64,000 nt of DNA. Source: Janthinobacterium sp. 1_2014MBL_MicDiv. Its GTDB lineage: Bacteria > Pseudomonadota > Gammaproteobacteria > Burkholderiales > Burkholderiaceae_D. Under the pieces are notes generated by a model. It was not told the DNA's origin. It saw only the letters and a list, made by a program, of their open reading frames with translations, and ran no database searches. This document shows positions 27,482-35,983 of this stretch, one piece after another (within the stretch, counting starts at the first letter, position 1; each line of letters begins with the position of its first letter). The stretch lies in the NCBI RefSeq assembly GCF_001865675.1, contig NZ_CP011319.1, positions 5,518,001-5,582,000 on the forward strand, given 5' to 3'. The translations under genes were made by a program, and so were the position numbers.

Positions 27482-28993
27482 ATGTCATTTTTGTCTTCAG
27501 CATCGCCCAAGTTACCTCCCTGGAAAGTCCTGCTCGTCGATGATGAACCCGACATCCATGACATCACCGAACTGACACTCAGCCGTTTCCGCCTGGAAGG
27601 CCGCGCCCTCAGCTTCGTGCATGCGTACAGCGGCGCCGAAGCCAAGCAGGTGCTGGCGCGCGAGGACGGCATCGCTCTCGTCTTCCTCGACGTGGTGATG
27701 GAGCGCGAAGACAGCGGCCTGGAAGTGGCGCGCTGGATGCGCGAAGACCTGGGCAACCAGTTCACGCGCATCGTGCTGCGCACGGGCCAGCCGGGCCAGG
27801 CCCCGGAAGAGCGCGTGATCGTCAACTACGACATCAACGACTACAAGGAAAAGACGGAACTCGACCGCACCAAGCTGTTTACCACCACCTTTGCCGCCCT
27901 GCGCGCCTACCGCGACATCATGAAGGTGGAAGAGGCGCGCCTGGCCCAGCTGCACTACCGCGAAGGCCTCGAGCGCGTCATCGCCGCCTCGGCGCACATC
28001 TTCAAGCAGCGCAACCTGCGCGACTTCGCCAGCGGCCTGCTGCAGCAGGTGGTGGCCCTGCTGCGCCTGGAAACGAGCATGCTGCTGCGCCTGCGCGGCG
28101 CCAGCGCCATTTCCGGCGAGCAGGATTATGAAATCCTCGCGCAGATCGGCGACCTGGACGCCGATGGCGGCATGCTCAGCCCTTCCCTGCTGTCGCAGCT
28201 CGACGATGCCAAGAGCAACAAGATTTCTCGCCTGCATGGCGACACCTATGTCGGCTACTTTCCCAACAGCAGCGGCAAGGCGTCCCTGCTCGTCTTGAAA
28301 GGGGTGGAAGAAATTTCCGACCTCGACGCGCAATTGCTGGAAGTGTTCTGCTCGGGCGTGGCGATCGCCTTCGACAACATCCTGCTGACGCAGGAAATCA
28401 CCGATACCCAGGCCGAACTGATCCTGCGCCTGGGCGACGTGGTCGAATCGCGCTCGCACGAAGGCGGCAACCACGTGCGGCGCATGGCCGAAGTGTGCCA
28501 GCTGCTGGCGCAGGCGTCCGGCATGTCGGACGAGGAAACCATGGTGCTGCGCCACGCGGCGCCCATGCACGACATCGGCAAGATTTCCACGCCCGACGCC
28601 GTGCTGCTGAAACCGGGCAAGCTCGACGCGGCCGAATGGGAAATCATGAAGCAGCACCCGACGGTGGGCATGTCCATCCTCGACGGCTCGCAGCGCCCGC
28701 TGCTGAAGGCGGCCGCCGTGATCGCCCACCAGCACCACGAAAAGTACGACGGCAGCGGCTACCCGCAAGGCCTGGTCGGTGAAAACATCCATAAATACGC
28801 GCGCATCGCCGCCGTCGCCGACGTCTTCGACGCCCTCATGCACAAGCGCTGCTACAAGGACGCCTGGCCCCTGGAGCGCGTGGTCAGCTACCTGCGCGAA
28901 GTGAGCGGCAGCCACCTCGACCCGCAATATGTGGAATTGCTGATTGCCAACCTGGATGAGGCGCTTGCGCTGAATCAGCGTTTCCCGGATTAG
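27482..28993 (+). CDS. Response regulator with DUF3369 and HD-GYP domain
   Basis: The 503-residue product has an N-terminal receiver domain with 'KVLLVDDEPDIHDITELTL' and phospho-acceptor Asp70 in 'LVFLDVVM'. A DUF3369-type middle region (residues 170-310) follows, then an HD-GYP domain with 'MHDIGKISTPDAVLLKPG' and 'HQHHEKYDGSGYPQGL'. All canonical HD-GYP residues are present, so it should hydrolyse cyclic di-GMP when its receiver is phosphorylated. The gene is convergent with a double-GAF histidine kinase gene, a likely partner. Its last 48 codons are copied downstream in a tandem duplication. An upstream start would add 55 residues, but receiver homology begins soon after this ATG. Confidence 0.92.
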   Translation: MSFLSSASPKLPPWKVLLVDDEPDIHDITELTLSRFRLEGRALSFVHAYSGAEAKQVLAREDGIALVFLDVVMEREDSGLEVARWMREDLGNQFTRIVLRTGQPGQAPEERVIVNYDINDYKEKTELDRTKLFTTTFAALRAYRDIMKVEEARLAQLHYREGLERVIAASAHIFKQRNLRDFASGLLQQVVALLRLETSMLLRLRGASAISGEQDYEILAQIGDLDADGGMLSPSLLSQLDDAKSNKISRLHGDTYVGYFPNSSGKASLLVLKGVEEISDLDAQLLEVFCSGVAIAFDNILLTQEITDTQAELILRLGDVVESRSHEGGNHVRRMAEVCQLLAQASGMSDEETMVLRHAAPMHDIGKISTPDAVLLKPGKLDAAEWEIMKQHPTVGMSILDGSQRPLLKAAAVIAHQHHEKYDGSGYPQGLVGENIHKYARIAAVADVFDALMHKRCYKDAWPLERVVSYLREVSGSHLDPQYVELLIANLDEALALNQRFPD

Positions 28994-29041
28994 CATGCGT
29001 ACGTCGGATTACGCGGCTGCGCCGCTAATCCGACCTACGTG
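28848..29041 (+). repeat. 194-bp tandem duplication, first copy
   Basis: This unit covers the last 48 codons and stop of the HD-GYP gene, then the downstream palindrome. It is followed directly by a second copy at 29042-29235. The two copies differ at only two places (C at 28970 against T at 29164, and A at 29028 against G at 29222). The unit is not a multiple of three, and the first copy holds the functional gene end. Confidence 0.95.
29002..29034. repeat. REP-like palindrome, copy A
   Basis: CGTCGGATTACGCGGC, TGC, GCCGCTAATCCGACC makes a long stem with one bulged base. It lies 8 bases after the HD-GYP stop and resembles, in opposite orientation, the palindrome at 4697-4729. It may serve as a 3' hairpin of the mRNA. 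Confidence 0.75.
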
Positions 29042-29235
29042 GCTGCTACAAGGACGCCTGGCCCCTGGAGCGCGTGGTCAGCTACCTGCGCGAAGTGAGC
29101 GGCAGCCACCTCGACCCGCAATATGTGGAATTGCTGATTGCCAACCTGGATGAGGCGCTTGCGTTGAATCAGCGTTTCCCGGATTAGCATGCGTACGTCG
29201 GATTACGCGGCTGCGCCGCTAGTCCGACCTACGTG
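29042..29235 (+). pseudogene. 194-bp tandem duplication, second copy (gene-tail remnant)
   Basis: This copy repeats the C-terminal codons of the HD-GYP regulator gene, from 'CYKDAWPLERVV' to 'NQRFPD' and its stop. It lacks a start codon, a ribosome binding site and the upstream part, so it is not a gene. With 192 of 194 positions unchanged it is recent. It ends with its own copy of the REP-like palindrome. Confidence 0.93.
29196..29228. repeat. REP-like palindrome, copy B
   Basis: This is the second copy of the palindrome, brought along by the 194-bp duplication. It differs from copy A by one base (G at 29222), which breaks one A-T pair of the stem. Confidence 0.75.
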
Positions 29236-29301
29236 GCTTCGGCCCAAGCCCCAAACACGGGCGTTCCGGGCCAGGCGTCTCCGGCCCGCCGTTTTCAGTT
29301 T

Positions 29302-31245
29302 TCAAGCGCTTTTCGGCTCCAGCGGAAAACGGATTTTATAGTGCAACCCCATCCCCGGCGCGCTGACCACCTTCACCGTGCCGCCCAGTGGCCCCGTCAC
29401 CAGGTTGTACAGGATGTGCGCGCCCAGGCCGCTGCCGCCGGAACCGCGTTTCGTCGTGAAGAAGGGGTCGAACAGCTGGCCCAGGGTGGCGCTGTCCATG
29501 CCCATGCCGTCGTCGCTGTAGTCGAGTTCCAGCAGCTCGCCGGCCGTCCTCGCGGACAGCTTGATCCTGCCCGGCTCGCCTTCGGCAAAGCCGTGCACGA
29601 GCGAATTGACCACCATGTTGGTGACGATCTGCGACAGGGCGCCCGGATAGCTGCGCAATTGCACCTCGGGCGCGCAATCGATATCCACCTTGACGGGCTT
29701 GCCCTTGAGCTTGGGCTGCAGCGAGAGCAGGATTTCATCGAGGTACTTGCGCAGGTTAAAGCTGCGGATATCGTCCGAGGACTGGTCCACGGCCACCTGC
29801 TTGAAGCTGCGCACGAGCGCCGCGGCGCGCTGCGTGTTGGTGGTCATGATGCGCAGGGTCTGGTCGATGATGTCGAAAAACTGCCGCAAACCGTCTTCAT
29901 CGAGCTGGCCGCCGTCCAGCTCTTCGCGCGTGAGCTTCAATTCCTGCACCAGGTGGCTGGTGGCCGTCACGCAAATGCCCAGCGGCGTATTGATTTCATG
30001 CGCCACGCCCGCCACCAGGCGCCCCAGCGAGGCGAGCTTTTCCTGGCGCACCAGTTCCGACTGCGCCTCCTGCAGCGCGTGCAGGGCGCCGTTCAGGGCC
30101 GCGTTCTGCTCTTCCAGCGCCGCCTTGGCGTGGCGCATGGCGCTGTCGGCCTGGATGCGCGCCATCGCCACGGCCACGTGGCTGGCCATGAAAGCCAGCA
30201 CGTCCAGTTCCGCCTGGCCATACACGACGGACGTGTCATAGCTTTGCACGATGATCACGCCATACTTGCGCTCGCCCAGCAGCATGGGCGCGCCCATCCA
30301 GCTGGCGATGCCGACATTGCCCAGCGGCTCGTCCATCTCGCCGCTGGCCACCAGCGCCGCGTAGCTGTCCGCATCGAGCAGGCAGGCCTGGCGGCGCGCC
30401 AGCACATACGAGCTCATGCCGATGCCGTAATGAAAGCGCTTGACGGGCGCCTGCGCATCCTTTTCATCGACAAAATACGGGATCGTGATGTCCTTGTTGT
30501 CCGGGTGATACAGGGCGATGAGGAAATTCTTCGCCGTCACCAGCTCGCTGATGATGGCGTGCAGCCGCGCATACAGGGTCGTCGCGTCGGCCGCCTGCGC
30601 CGACAGGTTGGCGATTTCATACAGCGCGTGCTGCAGGTTTTCCGCGCGGCGCCGCTCGGCCACTTCGTGGGCCAGCAGGGCCGTGCGCTCCTGCACCGCC
30701 TTTTCCAGCCGGTCCATGCTTTGCATGCCCTGCAGGGCGCTCGACACGTGGGTGGCGATCAGCGCGAACAGGGCCTGGTCTTCCAGGCTGAAACGGTGTT
30801 CGGCATCATAGCTCTGGATGACGATGGCGCCCAGCACCTGCTGCTGCTGGTCCAGCAGCGGACAGCCTATCCAGTGCTCGGCCGCCGTGCCGCCGCCCCA
30901 GGCGCCGCCATCGATGGCGCGCATGGCGTCGTCGTCCGCCGTCATCACCAGCTGCTTGCGGTTGACGATGACCCAGGCCGTGGGCGACTGCGCGGCGCTG
31001 GCCAGGCGCACGCCCACGTCCGGGTCGGGCGCGGCGTCGAATTCGTCGACAAAGTAGGGAAAGCGCACGAGACCGTCGTCGCGGTCGCTCAGCGCCACAT
31101 AGAAATTGGCCGCATACATGATGCGCCCCAGCGCCGCGTGCACCGCCTGCAGGAATTCGCTGATATCGCTGCAGGTGCTCGAGCGCTGCCCGATTTCCAG
31201 CAACACGGTTTGAACGGCTTCCAGGCGGCTGAGACGGCTTTCCAT
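29302..31245 (-). CDS. Sensor histidine kinase with two GAF domains
   Basis: The 647-residue product has two GAF domains, near residues 20-175 ('MYAANFYVALSDRDDGLVRF', 'WIGCPLLDQQQQVLGAIVIQ') and 210-365 ('AKNFLIALYHPDNKDITIPY'). A coiled coil leads to the dimerisation domain with phospho-acceptor His416 in 'VAHEINTPLG'. The catalytic domain has the N box 'IVTNMVVNSLVHGF', G1 'DDGMGMD', F 'DPFFTTKRG' and G2 'GSGLGAHI'. It has no membrane segment, so it is a cytoplasmic sensor. The convergent HD-GYP regulator gene is a likely partner, which would couple an internal signal to cyclic di-GMP breakdown. The ligand is unknown. Confidence 0.92.
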   Translation of the reverse strand: MESRLSRLEAVQTVLLEIGQRSSTCSDISEFLQAVHAALGRIMYAANFYVALSDRDDGLVRFPYFVDEFDAAPDPDVGVRLASAAQSPTAWVIVNRKQLVMTADDDAMRAIDGGAWGGGTAAEHWIGCPLLDQQQQVLGAIVIQSYDAEHRFSLEDQALFALIATHVSSALQGMQSMDRLEKAVQERTALLAHEVAERRRAENLQHALYEIANLSAQAADATTLYARLHAIISELVTAKNFLIALYHPDNKDITIPYFVDEKDAQAPVKRFHYGIGMSSYVLARRQACLLDADSYAALVASGEMDEPLGNVGIASWMGAPMLLGERKYGVIIVQSYDTSVVYGQAELDVLAFMASHVAVAMARIQADSAMRHAKAALEEQNAALNGALHALQEAQSELVRQEKLASLGRLVAGVAHEINTPLGICVTATSHLVQELKLTREELDGGQLDEDGLRQFFDIIDQTLRIMTTNTQRAAALVRSFKQVAVDQSSDDIRSFNLRKYLDEILLSLQPKLKGKPVKVDIDCAPEVQLRSYPGALSQIVTNMVVNSLVHGFAEGEPGRIKLSARTAGELLELDYSDDGMGMDSATLGQLFDPFFTTKRGSGGSGLGAHILYNLVTGPLGGTVKVVSAPGMGLHYKIRFPLEPKSA

Positions 31246-31426
31246 GGGTGTACTTGTGCCTTGTGTCGATATGTTCTGAAAATCAATATTATCAGTTCAG
31301 CCCCTCCTTGGCACGGCATAAAACCAGGAAATTGCCTTGAGACAAGGCAGCACACGCCACGCCGGCATTTGCCACGCTGGCGATACAGTGGCAGACTAGG
31401 CCCTCCCTACAGTTCAGATCGTCCTC

Positions 31427-32977
31427 ATGACCGCCACGCTCCGCGCCGCCCTTCGCCCCTATACCCTCGCCGGCCTGCTGGCGTTTGCCGCGCTGGGCAT
31501 GCCGCCGCTGTGCGCCGCACCGGGCGCGCGGGCGCCGGCGGCGGAAACGGCCGATGGCGGACGCTATTTCGGCCCCCTCGTCGACGGCAAGATGCATGGC
31601 CAGGGCCGGCTCGAATACGCGAGCGGCGCGTTTTACGCAGGCGGCTTCGCGCGCGGCGTGTTTTCCGGCCAGGGCCAGCTGCGCCAGGCCTCGGGCGTGG
31701 AATACACGGGCGCCTTCCGCCAGGGCGCCTTCGACGGCCTCGGGCGCTACACCTCGCCCAAGGGCGAGATTTACACGGGCACCTTCGTCAAGGGCAGCTT
31801 TGATGGCCCAGGCCGCTTCCAGGGCGCCGACGGCGCCACGTTCGAAGGCAACTTCCAGCACTGGCGCCCGCATGGCGCCGGCAAGCTGACCGACACCGAT
31901 GGCACCGTCTTCGAAGGCCAGTTCGTGCAAGGGCAGGTGCTGGGCAAGGCGCGCGTCACGACGGCCGACGGCATCCACTATGAAGGCCCGCTGAAAGACT
32001 GGAAATTCGAAGGCGAAGGCGTGCTGCGCACGGCCGACGGCGACGAATACCGGGGCGGCTTCAAGAATGGCCAGTTCGACGGCAAGGGCGTGCTGCGCTA
32101 CGCCGTGGCGCAGGCCGACGGCCGGCGCGAAGACAACGGCAACTGGACGGAGGGGCAACTCGACGACCCGGCCGCCGACAAGCTGACGCGCGACAACATC
32201 GAACTGGCCCTGTACGGCCAGCAATCCTTGCTGGAACGCGCACTGGCCGGTGTACTGCCGCGCGACCCGGCGAAGAAGATCAATCTGTACCTGCTGGGCG
32301 TGGCCGGCGACGGCGCGCAGGAAGTGTTTCACCGCGAAACGAGTTTCGTGCAGCGCCAGTTCGACCGCGACCATGGCACGACGGGCCGTTCCTTGACGCT
32401 CGTCAATAGCCGCAACACGGTGGCGCAGCTGCCGATGGCCACCCTCACCAGCATCCGCGCCAGCCTCGACAGCCTGGGAGCGAAGATGGACAAGGCCAAC
32501 GACATCCTGTTCCTCTTCCTCACCAGCCACGGCTCGCCCGAGCACGAACTGGCGCTGGCGCAAAACGGCATGGACCTGCACAGCCTGCCCGCGCAGGAAC
32601 TGGCCAGCATGCTCAAGCACAGCGGCATCCGCTGGAAGGTCATCGTCGTCTCGGCCTGCTATGCGGGCGGCTTCATCGCGCCCCTGAAGGATGACAATAC
32701 CCTCATCATCACGGCCGCGCGCAGCGACCGCACCTCGTTCGGCTGCGACGACCAGAACGATTTCACGTATTTCAGCGAAGCGTATTTCAAGGAAGCGCTG
32801 CCGCACAGCGCAGGCTTCGCCGAAGCCTTCGACAAGGCCAAAGTGCTGGTGCAGGCGCGCGAAGCGGCCGATTTCAGCGCCGGCGGCGCGGACGCGGAAG
32901 AGCATTCGGAGCCGCAGATGTTCCAGGGCAAGGCCATCAGCGCCCACCTGAAGGCGTGGCGCGCCCAGCCGCGTTAA
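31427..32977 (+). CDS. MORN-repeat / C13-family cysteine peptidase fusion, secreted
   Basis: The 516-residue product has an N-terminal hydrophobic signal ending around 'MPPLCAAPG'. Residues 45-235 are about eight MORN repeats, with units such as 'GVEYTGAFRQGAFDGLGRY' and 'GEIYTGTFVKGSFDGPGRF'. Residues 280-480 resemble peptidase family C13 (legumain clan), with predicted catalytic His368 in 'FLTSHGSPEH' and Cys411 in 'VVSACYAGGF'. C13 enzymes cut after Asn or Asp, or act as transamidases. MORN repeats often bind membranes or proteins. The pairing suggests an envelope-localised peptidase. The target is unknown. It is divergent from the histidine kinase gene; nothing else is in an operon with it. 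Confidence 0.88.
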   Translation: MTATLRAALRPYTLAGLLAFAALGMPPLCAAPGARAPAAETADGGRYFGPLVDGKMHGQGRLEYASGAFYAGGFARGVFSGQGQLRQASGVEYTGAFRQGAFDGLGRYTSPKGEIYTGTFVKGSFDGPGRFQGADGATFEGNFQHWRPHGAGKLTDTDGTVFEGQFVQGQVLGKARVTTADGIHYEGPLKDWKFEGEGVLRTADGDEYRGGFKNGQFDGKGVLRYAVAQADGRREDNGNWTEGQLDDPAADKLTRDNIELALYGQQSLLERALAGVLPRDPAKKINLYLLGVAGDGAQEVFHRETSFVQRQFDRDHGTTGRSLTLVNSRNTVAQLPMATLTSIRASLDSLGAKMDKANDILFLFLTSHGSPEHELALAQNGMDLHSLPAQELASMLKHSGIRWKVIVVSACYAGGFIAPLKDDNTLIITAARSDRTSFGCDDQNDFTYFSEAYFKEALPHSAGFAEAFDKAKVLVQAREAADFSAGGADAEEHSEPQMFQGKAISAHLKAWRAQPR

Positions 32978-33019
32978 GCACAGCACGGCCGCCCGCCTTT
33001 CTGTACAATAGCCGTCACC

Positions 33020-33400
33020 ATGCGTAAATTCTTCCTCATTTTGCTGCTGTTCGTGCTTCCGCTCCAGATGTCCTGGGCCGCGGCGAGCGCGTATTGCCTG
33101 CACGAGGAAGGCAAGGCGGCGCAGCACCTGGGCCACCACAACCACCAGCACAAGGCGGAGGCCAAGGCCGATGCGGACAAGCAGCCAGCCGGCGACAAAA
33201 AAGTAGCTGACAAGCAATCCAAAGGCCAGCCGCACAGCGACTGCAACGTCTGCCATGGCATCGGCCATGCCTGGCTGCCAGCCGGCTCCAGCCTGCCCAT
33301 TGGCGACACGGCGTCCGTGAATGCGGACACGTCGCCCTTCTTTTACGCCTCCCACATCCCGGACGTTCCCAAGCGTCCCGACTGGTCGTCGGCCGCCTAG
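33020..33400 (+). CDS. czcI: CzcI-like heavy-metal resistance protein
   Basis: The 126-residue product has a signal peptide (MRKFFLILLLFVLPLQMSWA) and a His-rich mature part: 'YCLHEEGKAAQHLGHHNHQHK', in parts, and 'DCNVCHGIGHAW'. CzcI proteins from czc operons have the same small size, signal and His/Cys pattern, and the gene sits first in the czcCBA order here. They are periplasmic and thought to modulate metal resistance. It precedes czcC by 105 bases. Low overall conservation makes the call depend on context. Confidence 0.8.
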   Translation: MRKFFLILLLFVLPLQMSWAAASAYCLHEEGKAAQHLGHHNHQHKAEAKADADKQPAGDKKVADKQSKGQPHSDCNVCHGIGHAWLPAGSSLPIGDTASVNADTSPFFYASHIPDVPKRPDWSSAA

Positions 33401-33505
33401 GCCGACGGGACGTCTCCCTTGTTACCTGCCGCCACGCGCCCCTGATCGTCCCGGGCGCCAGCCGGCGCGTCCCGTCGAATTCATTTCCATGTTCTGGAGA
33501 ATTCG

Positions 33506-34744
33506 ATGTACCGACCCCTCTCTCTGTTATTGCTCTCTGTCGGCCTGCTGGCCGGCAACTTTGCCCACGCGCAAACACCGCCGGAACCGGCCGCCCCGCT
33601 GACCCTGCCCGCCGCGCTGGCCCTGGCCGACGGCGGCAACGCCACCCTGTCGGCCGCCCGCCATGAAGTGGCGGCACAGGGCGGCGCCCTGCAGCAGTCG
33701 CGCGCCCTGCCCAACCCGGAACTGCAGACCGTGCTGGAAGACACGCGGCGCGCCACGCGCAGCACCACCGTGCAGCTGAACCAGTTGATCGAACTGGGCG
33801 GCAAGCGGGGCGCGCGCATGGCCGTCGCCCAGCGCGGCGAAGACCTGGCCCAGGCGGGCCTGTCGCTGCAGCAAGCCGACACGCGCGCCGCCGTCACGAC
33901 CGCGTTTATCGACGTGCTGGCAGCGCAGGAAGGCTTGCGCCTGGCCGACAGCGCGCAGGCGCTGGCCGCCCGCGCCAGCGACATCACGGCGCGCCGCGTC
34001 ACGGCCGGCAAGGCTTCGCCCGTCGAGGAAACCCGCGCCCGCGTGGCCGAAGCGAGCGTCAAGCTGGAACTGAACCTGGCGCGCAGCGCCCTGGCCAGCG
34101 CGCGCCAGCGCCTGGCCGCCCTGTGGGGCAACGCCACACCCCGCTTCACCGTGGCGCTGGGGCAGCTGGAAACCTTGCCGGAGCTGCCACCGGCCAGCGC
34201 ACTGGCGGCGCGCCTGCAGCAAGCGCCCGCCGTGCGCCAGGCGCGCAGCGCGCTGGCGCAGCGGCAAGCCATGCTGGACGTGGAACAGCGGCGTGCCACG
34301 CCCGACGTCACGGTCAGCGTCGGCATGAAGCGCTCGGAAGAGCTGGGACGCAACCAGGCCATCCTCGGCCTGTCGCTGCCGCTGCCCCTGTTCGACCGCA
34401 ACGCGGGCAACAAGCTTGAAGCACTGCGCCGCAGCGACAAGGCCAGCGACGAGCTGGCCGCCGCCCAGATCGCCGTGCAAACGGCCGTGGCCGCCGCCAG
34501 CGAGCGCCTGGCCACGGCCAGGCTCGACGTGGAAAGCTTGCGCAGCGACATCTTGCCGGGCGCGCAAAGCGCCTACGACGCGGCCAGCAAGGGCTTCGAA
34601 TTCGGCAAGTTCGCCTTCCTCGACGTGCTCGACGCCCAGCGCACCCTGCTGCAAGCCAAAAACCAGTACCTGCGCGCGCTGACCGAAGCACAGCATGCCG
34701 CCGCCGACATCGAGCGCCTGCTGGGCGCGCCCGCCTCCCTGTAA
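33506..34744 (+). CDS. czcC: CzcC-like outer membrane efflux channel
   Basis: The 412-residue product is a TolC-type outer membrane factor. It has a signal peptide ending 'GNFAHA', then two repeats of long alpha-helical hairpins, with 'LPNPELQTVLEDT', 'QLNQLIELGGKRGAR' and, in the second half, 'LGLSLPLPLFDRNAGN'. These are conserved in CzcC-type proteins. Three subunits form the channel that connects to CzcB and CzcA. The start is supported by TGGAGAA upstream. czcB follows after 10 bases. Confidence 0.93.
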   Translation: MYRPLSLLLLSVGLLAGNFAHAQTPPEPAAPLTLPAALALADGGNATLSAARHEVAAQGGALQQSRALPNPELQTVLEDTRRATRSTTVQLNQLIELGGKRGARMAVAQRGEDLAQAGLSLQQADTRAAVTTAFIDVLAAQEGLRLADSAQALAARASDITARRVTAGKASPVEETRARVAEASVKLELNLARSALASARQRLAALWGNATPRFTVALGQLETLPELPPASALAARLQQAPAVRQARSALAQRQAMLDVEQRRATPDVTVSVGMKRSEELGRNQAILGLSLPLPLFDRNAGNKLEALRRSDKASDELAAAQIAVQTAVAAASERLATARLDVESLRSDILPGAQSAYDAASKGFEFGKFAFLDVLDAQRTLLQAKNQYLRALTEAQHAAADIERLLGAPASL

Positions 34745-34754
34745 GGAATAATCC

Positions 34755-35960
34755 ATGAAAATCAAACTCGACAAGAAACAAGGCGTCGCCATCGGCGCCA
34801 TCGTGGCTGCCGGCATCGTGCTGGCTGTTCTGATCCTCGGCACGGGCGGCTCCGGCAGCGCTCCCGCCCCCGCCGCCAAGGTGGAAGAACACGGTGAAAA
34901 GAAAGACGAACACGGCCACGCGGAAGTCGAAGGCAAGCTGGAGCTGACTGCCGCGCAAGGCAAGGCGGCCGGCGTCGTCATCGCCACGGCCGCGCCGGGC
35001 CGCATCCAGACCACGGTGGCCCTGCCCGGTGAAATCCGCTTCAACGAAGACCGCACGGCGCACGTCGTGCCGCGCCTGGCCGGCGTGGTGGAAGCCGTGC
35101 AGGCGGACCTGGGCCAGCTGGTGAAGAAGGGCCAGATACTGGCCGTCATCGCCAGCACGGAACTGTCGGAACAGCGCAGCGAATTGCTGTCGGCGCAGCG
35201 GCGCCTGTCGCTGGCCCGCTCCACGTATGAACGCGAAGAAAAACTGTGGCGCGAGAAAATTTCGGCGGAACAGGATTATCTGCAAGCCCAGCAAACGTGG
35301 CGCGAAGCGGAAATCGCCGTGCAGAACGCGCAGCAAAAACTCAGCGCGCTGGGCGCCAGCGGTGCCAGCAAAGGGCCACTGAACCGCTACGACATCCGCG
35401 CGCCATTCGATGGCATGGTACTGGAGAAACATATCACCCTGGGCGAAGCCGTCAAGGAAGACGCCAACATCTTCGTCATCTCCGACCTGTCGACCGTGTG
35501 GGCGGAAATCGCCGTGCCGGCGAAAGACCTGGCCACCGTGCGCATGGGAGGCAAGGCCGAAGTCAAGGCCAGCGCCTTCGATGCCAGCGCGCAAGGCACG
35601 ATCACCTACGTGGGTGCGCTGCTGGGCGAACAGACGCGCACGGCCAAGGCGCGCATCAGCCTGGCAAACCCCGCCATGGCCTGGCGCCCCGGCCTGTTCG
35701 TCAGCGTGGAAGTGGTGGCCGGCGAAGCCGACGCGCCCGTCACCGTGCTGACGCAGGCGATCCAGACGGTGGAAGACAAGCCCGTCGTCTTCGTCCAGCT
35801 CAAGGATGGCTACCAGGCCACGCCCGTGATCCTGGGCCGCAGCGATGGCACCTTGACGCAGATCAAGCAGGGACTGGCCGCCGGCACGCCGTACGCGGCG
35901 CAAGGCAGCTTCGTCCTGAAATCCGAGCTGGGCAAGGACTCCGCCGGGCATGAACACTGA
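34755..35960 (+). CDS. czcB: CzcB-like periplasmic adaptor (membrane fusion protein)
   Basis: The 401-residue product has one N-terminal membrane segment (residues 13-32), then a charged His-containing linker ('HGEKKDEHGHAEVEG') typical of CzcB-type adaptors. A lipoyl/barrel-sandwich and alpha-hairpin region follows ('VVPRLAGVVEAVQADLGQLV', 'YDIRAPFDGMVLEKHITLGE'). The C-terminal part has beta-barrel and membrane-proximal domains. It links the CzcA pump to the CzcC channel. The gene is 10 bases after czcC and 23 bases before czcA, all in one operon. Confidence 0.94.
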   Translation: MKIKLDKKQGVAIGAIVAAGIVLAVLILGTGGSGSAPAPAAKVEEHGEKKDEHGHAEVEGKLELTAAQGKAAGVVIATAAPGRIQTTVALPGEIRFNEDRTAHVVPRLAGVVEAVQADLGQLVKKGQILAVIASTELSEQRSELLSAQRRLSLARSTYEREEKLWREKISAEQDYLQAQQTWREAEIAVQNAQQKLSALGASGASKGPLNRYDIRAPFDGMVLEKHITLGEAVKEDANIFVISDLSTVWAEIAVPAKDLATVRMGGKAEVKASAFDASAQGTITYVGALLGEQTRTAKARISLANPAMAWRPGLFVSVEVVAGEADAPVTVLTQAIQTVEDKPVVFVQLKDGYQATPVILGRSDGTLTQIKQGLAAGTPYAAQGSFVLKSELGKDSAGHEH

Positions 35961-35983
35961 TCACGTGGACAAAGGAAACCATC

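Noticed and set aside
31560..32110. A DNA tandem repeat or CRISPR-like array
   Set aside because: The periodicity is at protein level (MORN units) with diverged DNA; there are no identical spaced repeats.
31292..33355. A long minus-strand frame opposite the MORN-C13 gene
   Set aside because: Its apparent repeats are only the reverse reading of the MORN repeats.
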